64,000 bases of DNA from Beijerinckiaceae bacterium. Lineage in GTDB: Bacteria > Pseudomonadota > Alphaproteobacteria > Rhizobiales > Beijerinckiaceae. Positions 17,148-24,836 of this stretch are shown here, piece by piece (position 1 is the first letter of the stretch; every line of letters begins with the position of its first letter). Made by a program: the position numbers and the translations under genes. Where the stretch lies: contig WSYC01000006.1 in the NCBI GenBank assembly GCA_009773635.1, positions 49,688 to 113,687 of the forward strand, in the 5' to 3' direction. The notes beneath the pieces were generated by a model that worked only from the letters and a program-made list of their open reading frames with translations, did no database searches and had not been told where the DNA came from.

Positions 17148-18518
17148 ATGACCGCGCGCATTCTGATCGTTGATGATGTCTTCGCCAATATCCGGCTGCT
17201 CGAAGCGCGGCTGACGGCGGAGTATTTCTCTGTGGTCACCGCGATGAGCGGGCCGCAGGCGCTCGACATCTGCGAGCGCGGCGAGTGCGATGTGGTTCTG
17301 CTCGACGTCATGATGCCGGGCATGGACGGCTATGAGGTCTGCCGCCGGCTCAAATCCGCGCCCGCGACAGCGCATCTGCCGGTGGTCATGGTCACGGCGC
17401 TCGACAGCCCGTCCGATCGACTCACCGGGCTTCAGGCGGGGGCTGATGACTTCCTCACCAAGCCGATCAACGAGCTGGCACTGCTCACGCGCGTGCGCAG
17501 TCTGGCACGCCTGAAACACCTCACCGACGAGCTGCGCGCCCGCGCGACCGGCTCGACCGGCCTCGGTCTGCCCGACCCCCTGAGCCTTGCGGCGGCGGAG
17601 GACGGGCTCAACGGCCGCGTCCTGCTGATCGAGGATCGCGTCAATGCCGCCGAGCGCATGAGCGCAGCGCTGCAGCAACACCATGTCGTCGATGTCGAGA
17701 TCGATGCCAGCCACGCGGTTCGGCGGCTCACGGACGGGGGCTATGATGTCGCCATTCTCAGCCTCAACCTGACGGATGCTGATCCCCTGCGGCTGATCTC
17801 GCAAATCCGCTCCGACAACAACCTGCGCAACCTGCCGATTCTCGTGCTCACGGAAACGATCGAGGACCCCCGAATCAACCGGGTGCTGGATATGGGCGTG
17901 AACGACTATCTCGTCCGCCCTGTCGATCGCAACGAGCTGATCGCGCGCACCTCGACCCAGATCCGCAAGAAGCGGTATCAGGATCGTCTGCGCGAAAACC
18001 TCCGGGCATCGATGGAGTTGGCGATCGTCGATCCTCTGACGAAGCTGCACAATCGCCGCTTTCTCCAGACCCAGCTTGCGAGCCTCTTGGGTAACGCCAA
18101 TGCCCGCGGCGCGGCGGTTTCGCTGCTCGTGCTCGACCTCGATCATTTCAAGCAGATCAATGACCGCCACGGCCATGATGCCGGCGACGATGTGCTGCGC
18201 GACTGCGCCGAGCGCTTGCGTCACGCGGTGCGCAGCATCGATATTGTTGCGCGCTTCGGGGGCGAGGAATTCGTTGTCGTCATGCCGGATACCGAGCCCT
18301 TCGCCGCGCAGCGCGTCGCCGAACGCATCCGGGCCTCGATCGAAACCGTGGCCTTCTCCGTCTCTGGCGGGACAAAGTCGGTGACGGTCACGGCCTCCAT
18401 CGGCGTGGCAACGACGTCTGTCCCGGGGCAGGACGGCGATGCCCTGTTCAAGCTGGCGGACGCCGCGCTCTATGACGCCAAGCGTGACGGGCGCAACTGC
18501 GTGCGGATCGCGGCCTGA
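17148..18518 (+). CDS. pleD: Response regulator diguanylate cyclase PleD
   Basis: A 456-residue protein with REC1 (Asp53 in VVLLDVMMPGMD), a degenerate REC2 adaptor (about 155-275, no aspartate in the usual place) and a C-terminal GGEEF domain (RFGGEEFVVVMPDT). The allosteric RxxD product-inhibition site (RSID) lies just before GGEEF. It makes cyclic di-GMP at the pole when phosphorylated. Domain order and length match Caulobacter PleD. Confidence 0.97.
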   Translation: MTARILIVDDVFANIRLLEARLTAEYFSVVTAMSGPQALDICERGECDVVLLDVMMPGMDGYEVCRRLKSAPATAHLPVVMVTALDSPSDRLTGLQAGADDFLTKPINELALLTRVRSLARLKHLTDELRARATGSTGLGLPDPLSLAAAEDGLNGRVLLIEDRVNAAERMSAALQQHHVVDVEIDASHAVRRLTDGGYDVAILSLNLTDADPLRLISQIRSDNNLRNLPILVLTETIEDPRINRVLDMGVNDYLVRPVDRNELIARTSTQIRKKRYQDRLRENLRASMELAIVDPLTKLHNRRFLQTQLASLLGNANARGAAVSLLVLDLDHFKQINDRHGHDAGDDVLRDCAERLRHAVRSIDIVARFGGEEFVVVMPDTEPFAAQRVAERIRASIETVAFSVSGGTKSVTVTASIGVATTSVPGQDGDALFKLADAALYDAKRDGRNCVRIAA

Positions 18519-18823
18519 GCCCGCCCTTACGGCAAGCATCATGCCCGCTTGGCATTGCGGCGGATGAGCCTCTGACAGATCGAGCTCTTGCAGATGAGCT
18601 CTTGCCATTCGACACGACTTGCTTAGCCTTGGGCCTTGGCAGAATCACGGCCCGGAGCGCGGTGCGCCCGACCAGCTCTTCCTCGCGGGGTGCTCAGGTC
18701 CGCCGCATCTCCTGGGTCCCACGGGGTCAGGCCGGTTCAGGATCCGGGGGGTTGCCTCCTCACCGGGTTCTGGACCGGCCAACTTCCCTGCGGCAGGCCG
18801 CTCTTTCAGCAAAAGCACCGGAC
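18519..18823. other. Intergenic region between pleD and rpmG, no gene recognised
   Basis: About 300 bases without a convincing ORF. GAGCTCTTGC occurs twice (18581-18590 and 18596-18605). GC-rich stretches from 18650 to 18790 could fold but match no RNA family that I can recognise. A small RNA cannot be excluded. Confidence 0.4.
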
Positions 18824-18850
18824 AAAGAAAAAGGCGCCGGAAAGCGCCTT
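18824..18850 (-). terminator. Rho-independent terminator of rpmG
   Basis: On the minus strand a 7-bp stem (AAGGCGC / GCGCCTT) with a 6-base loop runs into TTTCTTT, 69 bases after the rpmG stop. Confidence 0.8.
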
Positions 18851-18918
18851 GTTCTGACCCATTAGATCATCCTGTCAAGAAAGCGTCAGGCGATGCGCCG
18901 ACAGCTCCCCAAGCAAGC

Positions 18919-19086
18919 TTACTTGATCTTGGTTTCCTTGAATTCGACGTGCTTGCGGGCGACGGGGTCATACTTCTTGAACGCCAGCTTTTCGGTCGCG
19001 GTGCGGGCGTTCTTCTTGGTGACGTAGAAGTAGCCGGTATCGGCGGTCGAGAGCAGCTTGATCTTGATCGTGGTGGCCTTCGCCAT
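18919..19086 (-). CDS. rpmG: 50S ribosomal protein L33
   Basis: A 55-residue protein beginning [20 protein letters not shown] and containing YVTKKNART and [12 protein letters not shown], diagnostic for L33. It lacks the CxxC zinc pairs, so it is the Cys-free (C-minus) form usual in proteobacteria. The ATG has GGAGG upstream. Confidence 0.97.
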   Translation of the reverse strand: MAKATTIKIKLLSTADTGYFYVTKKNARTATEKLAFKKYDPVARKHVEFKETKIK

Positions 19087-19276
19087 GGTCAATCCTCCGG
19101 CGGATGCAGGCCCGTCAGGGGCCCGTTCGCCACGTGAAACAAATCGCCGAGCGATTGACGCCCGGCGTGAGCGGCCCGTATCGCGAAAAGGCGGGATGAA
19201 GTCAAGGCGGAATTGTTATTTGCGCGCCTGTCGTCGGGCAAATTTATCGTTGGCTCCTGTTCCGGGGCGCCGGTTT

Positions 19277-20437
19277 TCATCGTTGCCGCGCCGATTTCAG
19301 CATCCGCGTCAGAACCAGCCCGGCGTAGAGCGCCATCAGCATCGCGAGCGCCACAGGCATGCCGAGTGCGCCAGCCTTGTCCATGCCATAGCCGATCGTT
19401 GGCGGGCCGACCATCAGCCCCACGGAATAGAGAAGCACGAAGGCTGCGTTGGCCGAAGCGAGGTCCGTTCCCGAAAAGCGCGCGCCGAGATGCGCGAGCC
19501 CTACGGTATAAATCGCGCCGGAGATGCCGCCGAGCAGGAACAGCAGCCCCGCGAAGGCCCAGAACCCTGGCGGGCCGAAGGGCAGGGTCATCGCCAGCAG
19601 GGCCGAGAGGGATGACAGCACCAGCAGCAGCGTGCGCCGGTTCATCCGGTCCGACAGCAGCCCGATTGGCAGCTGGAAAGCCACATTTCCGAGGGTGAAC
19701 GCACTCAGAAGCAGTGTCGCCTCCTGCTCCGGGTAGCCGAGGCGCACGTTGTGAACCGGCAGCAGCATGATCACGCCGGTTTCCACCGCGCCGAAAATCA
19801 GCGCACCGAAGGTTGCGGACGGAACCAGGAATACGAAATGCGCCACTGAGCCGGAGGCCGGTTGCTCCAGCGTTGGCGCGGAGCGTCCGACCAGAGCCAG
19901 CGGCACCAGCCCCAGCGCCATCAAGCCCGCTGTCGCAAGGTACGGCAGGGCCCCACTCGTGCCGATGAGGGTCAGCAGCGCCGGCCCCACCGCAAAACCG
20001 GCATAGAGCGCGGTGGCATAAAGCCCCATCACCAGCCCGCGCTGTTTCGGGGCCGCAGCAGCGTTGATCCAGAATTCGGCCAGCGTGAAGATGATGCCGA
20101 TACCGCAGCCAAGGGCAAACCGCAGCGCGGCCCAGGCCAGCACATTCGGCACGAGATAGAACAGCGCCATGCCGATGGCCGAGATTGCGAGCGCGCCTGC
20201 CAGCACGAAGGGCACGCCCATTGCCAGCGCGAACCGCGGCACCAGCGGCACTGCCAGCACCGTGCCGAACCCCGCTGCGGTTGCCGTCAGGCCGGAGAGC
20301 GTGCTCGACGTTCCCCAGCGCTCCATTTCCAGCGACAGCAGCGGATTGGATACGGAGAGGGCGATGCCAACCAGTGTCACCAGCATGATCGCGGCAACGA
20401 TGACGCGTGTGTCCCCTCTCGGTTCGTCTGTTGTCAT
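19277..20437 (-). CDS. MFS transporter
   Basis: A 386-residue inner-membrane protein with about twelve hydrophobic segments. Typical major-facilitator loops are visible: the 2-3 loop is degenerate, but the 8-9 loop reads GLLSDRMNRRTLL, and YATALYAGFAVGPAL fits helix 5. Layout resembles YfcJ/YcaD-type MFS exporters. Substrate unknown. Start MTTDEPRG at 20437; the longer frame to 20533 is poorly supported. Confidence 0.87.
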   Translation of the reverse strand: MTTDEPRGDTRVIVAAIMLVTLVGIALSVSNPLLSLEMERWGTSSTLSGLTATAAGFGTVLAVPLVPRFALAMGVPFVLAGALAISAIGMALFYLVPNVLAWAALRFALGCGIGIIFTLAEFWINAAAAPKQRGLVMGLYATALYAGFAVGPALLTLIGTSGALPYLATAGLMALGLVPLALVGRSAPTLEQPASGSVAHFVFLVPSATFGALIFGAVETGVIMLLPVHNVRLGYPEQEATLLLSAFTLGNVAFQLPIGLLSDRMNRRTLLLVLSSLSALLAMTLPFGPPGFWAFAGLLFLLGGISGAIYTVGLAHLGARFSGTDLASANAAFVLLYSVGLMVGPPTIGYGMDKAGALGMPVALAMLMALYAGLVLTRMLKSARQR

Positions 20438-20571
20438 GGTGTGCTGCTGGTCATGAGGGTGATGCTTGCGGGATTTCGGGGTTACGGCGATGCAGGCACC
20501 AGTCGCCGGCGCATCCATGCTAGGATTTGCCATCGATTCGAGCTTTTCATCTTATGTCATGGCAGGCGGGC

Positions 20572-21141
20572 ATGTCCTATCGACGACAGGTTTCCGGCTT
20601 TTTCCTCGTGGCGGCGCTGCTGACGGGGGTTGTCGGGCCGCTCATGGCCCAAACGCCGCAGAAGACGCTGTTCGGCACCCGCGATTTCGAGATGGATTGG
20701 CAGCTCGCCCCGGCGGGCAAGGTGCTGCGCGTGCGCTTTTCTGCAGCGACGAAACGCCTCCGGATCGAGGCGCTCGATGGTTCGGAGCAGGTGATGCTGC
20801 GCGATCTCGTCAAGGGTGATATCGTCATCCTGATCGCGCAGGGCCAGAAGGGTGCCTACGCGCAGACATCGCCGCCGCTGGCACCCTTCGCGCCTCAGGA
20901 GGTCGGCGGCACGCGCGAGATCGCCGGCAATCCCTGCCGCGAATTCTCGGTGCAGGGGCAGAAACTCTGCGTCACCGATGACGGCATCCCGGTTGGCGTG
21001 GACTTCGGCACCGGAAGCCTGACGGCACAAAGCCTTGTGCGGCAGGCGCAGCATCCGGCGCTGTTTCTGGTGCCGAAGGACCTTGTGCTCAAGCCTGTGC
21101 CGGGCTCCGGCGCGAATACACTGCCGAAACTGCCGTTTTAA
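20572..21141 (+). CDS. Exported hypothetical protein
   Basis: A 189-residue protein with signal peptide (MSYRRQVSGFFLVAALLTGVVG...MAQ). Mature part has beta-strand-like segments and one Cys pair (NPCREFSVQGQKLCVTDDGIP) suggesting a disulfide hairpin; the pattern loosely resembles DUF4412-type periplasmic proteins. No function known. The start at 20572 is chosen for the signal peptide; an upstream ATG at 20527 is possible. It ends 4 bases from the convergent NUDIX gene. Confidence 0.7.
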   Translation: MSYRRQVSGFFLVAALLTGVVGPLMAQTPQKTLFGTRDFEMDWQLAPAGKVLRVRFSAATKRLRIEALDGSEQVMLRDLVKGDIVILIAQGQKGAYAQTSPPLAPFAPQEVGGTREIAGNPCREFSVQGQKLCVTDDGIPVGVDFGTGSLTAQSLVRQAQHPALFLVPKDLVLKPVPGSGANTLPKLPF

Positions 21142-21145
21142 CGGT

Positions 21146-21925
21146 CTAGGCGATCAGCTCTCGGCGAAACTCCTTGCCGATGCGGTAGTAGAACGGCACG
21201 GGCGCGGGCGCCTCGATGCCGCCTGCCGCGAGCCGCTTTTCCAACTCGCCGAGAATGATCCGGGTGATGACCGGGAGTGGTTGCGAGATCGTCTCTTCAA
21301 TCGTCAGCCAGGCGAGTTCCGTGAGTTCGGAATCCGGCCCGACGACATCGCCGATCGTATGGCGGATGGCATCGGCCTCCACGATGAAAAACCGCGTATC
21401 GAAACGCTTGGTGCGCCCCGGCGGGGTGATCGCGCGGGCGAGATAGCGGATCGGCGCGAGGTCCGGCAGGTGGCCGGTGGCAAGAAAATCGCCCCAGACA
21501 CCGGATACGGCGACGGGCGTGGGTGTCGCCTGTTTCCGGCCGATCACCAGCCCGGTTTCCTCGAAGGTCTCGCGGATCGCGGCCAGTGCCAGCCGCCGGG
21601 CGCGCGACGGATTGCCGCGCGTCGTCCGGGCGATCAGCGCCGCCTCGACCTCGGGCGCAAGGCCGGAGGCGATGGGGGCTGCGGCGTCGGCGCGTTCGGC
21701 CCGCCCGCCGGGAAAGACGAACTTGTCCGGCATGAACTTGTGACCGGGGTGACGGCGCCCCATCAGCACGCGCGGAGCGGGGCCGGAGCGGTCAAGAACC
21801 AGCAACGTCGCAGCATCACGTGGGCGCATACGGCCCGCTGCGGCAGGCTTGCCGCCGGCTTCCCGCGCATGGACTGCATCCGCCTCGGCGGCCAGCGCGG
21901 CGCTGTTGGGGAATTCCGTCTTCAC
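21146..21925 (-). CDS. NUDIX hydrolase (NUDT7/NUDT19-like)
   Basis: A 259-residue hydrolase. The Nudix box is split by a long insert: GGRAE is followed some 40 residues later by AAIRETFEETGL (REx-x-EE metal-binding core). This spaced form is typical of the NUDT19/CoA-pyrophosphatase-like subgroup, so a CoA derivative is a plausible substrate. Its ATG overlaps the DUF983 stop by 4 bases, making it the last gene of the topA-rnr-DUF983-nudix operon. Confidence 0.88.
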   Translation of the reverse strand: MKTEFPNSAALAAEADAVHAREAGGKPAAAGRMRPRDAATLLVLDRSGPAPRVLMGRRHPGHKFMPDKFVFPGGRAERADAAAPIASGLAPEVEAALIARTTRGNPSRARRLALAAIRETFEETGLVIGRKQATPTPVAVSGVWGDFLATGHLPDLAPIRYLARAITPPGRTKRFDTRFFIVEADAIRHTIGDVVGPDSELTELAWLTIEETISQPLPVITRIILGELEKRLAAGGIEAPAPVPFYYRIGKEFRRELIA

Positions 21926-22371
21926 GGCGCGGCGGGCTCCGGCACCTTGGCCGGAATGGCGTGGATATCGCCGTCAGGATCAAAGGCGTGCATGCGCAGC
22001 GCCCATTGGTAGGCGATCAGCGCGCCCTTGACCGGCTGCATGATCGCCAGCGTCATGATGATCGTCAGTGTCGGCCAGAGCGCCATGTGCCACCACATCG
22101 GCCATTCCGCCGCGCGCTCGAAGAACAGGTTCGCTGCCACGATGATATGGCCGACGATCATGATGGTGATGTAGGGCGGCATATCATCGGCGCGGTGGCC
22201 GTCGAGCCGCTCGCCGCAGGTTTCGCAGACCGGGTTCACCTTCAGGAAGCTCCTGAACATCTTGCCCTCATTGCAGTTGGGGCAGCGGCAATGGAGGCCG
22301 CGGCCCATCGCCTGCTTCCAGTCCCGCTTCGGGAGGGTTTCGCCCTTGGGCGTCTCTGACCAGGTCTGCAT
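21922..22371 (-). CDS. DUF983 family membrane protein
   Basis: A 149-residue protein with a zinc-ribbon-like N-terminal part (HCRCPNCNEGKMF and NPVCETCGERL, two CxxC pairs) and two hydrophobic helices (YITIMIVGHIIVAANLFF, WPTLTIIMTLAIMQPVKG). This is the DUF983 architecture; function unknown. Start MQTWSETPKG lies one base after the rnr stop, so translation is probably coupled. Confidence 0.9.
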   Translation of the reverse strand: MQTWSETPKGETLPKRDWKQAMGRGLHCRCPNCNEGKMFRSFLKVNPVCETCGERLDGHRADDMPPYITIMIVGHIIVAANLFFERAAEWPMWWHMALWPTLTIIMTLAIMQPVKGALIAYQWALRMHAFDPDGDIHAIPAKVPEPAAP

Positions 22372-22372
22372 G

Positions 22373-24767
22373 CTAATCCTCGATGATGAACCCACGGCGG
22401 TTGCGCCCCTTGCCGGGGGCAAACGCATCAGGTTTTCCGAATGTGTTTTTCCTTGGACCACGATCCTCGCGCGGCGACAAGGCGGATTTTCCGCCAAAAC
22501 GGCCCTTGCCGCCGGTGACCTTGACGTAGCGGCCCTCGCTCAGCATCTCGAAGCGCAGTGCGCCCGCCATCGGCTGGGCCTCGACGAGTCGGACGTTGAC
22601 CCCATCACCGAGGCGGTAGCTCTCGCCGGTGCGCGAGCCGGTCAGCGCATGGGCAGCCTCGTCATGGCGGAAGAAATCATTGCCGAGGGTGGAGGCGGGT
22701 ACAAAACCATCCGCGCCGGTTTTATCGAGTTTGACGAACAGCCCGGCGCGCGTGACGCCTGCGATCCGGCCCCGGAAGCTCGCCCCGACCTGATCGGCGA
22801 GATACATCGCGATCAACCGGTCGGTGGTTTCACGCTCGGCCGCCATGGCGCGGCGTTCGGCGGCGGAAATGCGGGCGCCGATCTCGCGCATCGCGTCGAG
22901 CGTCGTCTCCGGCAGGCCGTCATAAGCGCCCTTTTGGCCCATGTTCAGCGCCTTGATCAGCCCGCGATGGACGATGAGGTCCGAATAGCGGCGGATCGGC
23001 GAGGTGAAATGCGCGTAACGGCGCAGGTTGAGGCCGAAATGGCCGATATTCTCCGGCGCATATTCGGCTTGCGCCTGTGACCGCAGGATGACCTCGTTGC
23101 AGAGCTGGACGTTTGGCGTGTCCTTCACCCGCGCGAGAATGCGGTTGAAGAGCTCCGGTCGCACCGATCCCTGCTTCGGCAGGGTGATGGCGATGGTTTC
23201 GAGGAAGGTGCGCAGCGTTTGCATCTTCTCGAGGCTGGGGTTGTCGTGGATGCGGTAGAGCAGCAGCACGCGCGCCTTTTCGAGCGTTTCAGCGGCGGCG
23301 ACGTTCGAGAGCACCATGAATTCCTCGATGAGGCGGTGCGCATCGAGCCGTTCGGGCACGATGACATCGACCACGTGGCCCTGTTTGTCGAGCACGAGCT
23401 TGCGCTCGGGCAGGTCGAGATCGAGCGGCTCACGGGCATCGCGCGCGGTTTTCAGCGCCGCATAGGCATCCCACAGCGGGCGGAGGATGGGCTCCAGCAG
23501 CGGGCCGGTGGCCTCGTCCGGCCGCCCGTCGATCGCGGCCTGCGCCTGCTGGTAGGCGAGCTTTGCCGCCGAGCGCATCAGCACGCGGTGGAAGCTGTGC
23601 GAGAGCTTCTCGCCGCGCGCATTGATGACCATGCGCAAGCCGAGCGCGGCGCGGTTGACGTTCGGCTTGAGTGAACAGAGATCGTTCGAGATCCGCTCAG
23701 GCAGCATCGGCACGACTCTGTCCGGGAAATAGACCGAGTTGCCGCGCTCCAGCGCTTCATTGTCGAGCGCGGAACCGGGCCGCACGTAGGCCGCGACATC
23801 CGCGATCGCGACATGGAGGATCGCGCTCGGCGTGCACGGCGTCATCGTGGTCGCGCGCGTCGGCGGGGTCGATGGTGATGAGCGGGATGGCGCGCCAGTC
23901 CTCGCGCCCGGCGAGCGTGGCCTCGGCGGCCATATCGGCCTCGCGCAGGGCGGCGTCGGGGAAGACATTCGGGATTTCATGCGTGTGGATCGCGATCAGC
24001 GAGATCGCACGTTCGGATTTCGTCGAGCCTAGCCGCTCGCGCACGCGGCCGGATTTCAGCCCGAGGCGGGAATCGCGGCCGATTTCCACCGCGATCAGAT
24101 CGCCGTCTTCGGCGTCGCCGGCTGCAACGCCGGCCGGGATGAGAATTTCCTGCCCCTTCGCCTTCTTGTCGATGGGAATGAGCCGCCCGCCGCCGCCCTT
24201 GTCGGCGCGGAACACGCCGACGGCGCGTTTGGCCTGATGCGAGAGCACCTTGATGACCTTGCCGGTATAGCTCGGGGCATCCGGCCCGTCCTCGACATCA
24301 TCCTCGTCGAAGGGCTCGATGCGCACCAGCACGCGGTCATTGAGGCCCGGTACTGGCCCGGCATCGCGGCCCCGGCGCGGCGCGGACAGCAGGATCTGCG
24401 GCGGATTGCCGCGCTCGATGTCCCATTCGGCGGGCACGGCGAGAAGATCGCCGTCGCGCGTTTTTGCGATCACATCGGCGACGATCACGGACGGAAGCTG
24501 CCCGGCATGGTGCAGCCCGCCACGCTTGCGATCCACCGTGCCCTCGATCTCCAGTTCTTTCAGAACCTTCTTGAGCAGCATCTTGTTCGCGGGATTGAGC
24601 ACAAAATGCCGCGCGATCTCGCGCTTGCCGACCTTGCCCTTGGACGCGGCGATAAACGCCAGAATCTCGTCCTTGGTCGGAAACGGGCGCACGCCCGGCG
24701 TTTTCGGCTTGCGGCGGGGGGCATTGGGAGGCGGGGGCGGGCGACGGATCATGGGTTCTTGTCGCAT
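22373..24767 (-). pseudogene. rnr: Ribonuclease R, disrupted by a frameshift
   Basis: Two overlapping frames together encode RNase R. The upstream frame (24767 to about 23840) carries the N-terminal helix-turn-helix, cold-shock domains and the start of the RNB domain up to ITIDPADARDHDDAVHAE with the catalytic aspartates. The downstream frame (about 23835 to 22373) resumes at HVAIADVAAYVRPGSALD and contains the rest of RNB, the S1 domain (SFRGRIAGVTRAGLFVKL) and a basic tail. The junction also lacks several residues normally found between the two motifs, pointing to a small deletion that is not a multiple of three. No slippery sequence is evident. A real lesion or a sequencing error are both possible. 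An alternative start is MIRRPP at 24752. Confidence 0.85.
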
Positions 24768-24836
24768 GCCAGCCCCGGCACCGGAAGGGCATGATCGCCA
24801 AAAAACACAAGGATGACTATGCGTGCAGGCGCAGCG

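Noticed and set aside
17040-18608. A 522-codon minus-strand frame opposite divK and pleD
   Set aside because: Same effect: pleD and divK on the plus strand are certain, and the opposite product has no recognisable motif.
18640-18800. GC-rich stretch between pleD and rpmG considered as SRP RNA or tRNA
   Set aside because: Neither the conserved SRP core sequence nor a tRNA cloverleaf could be placed on it.
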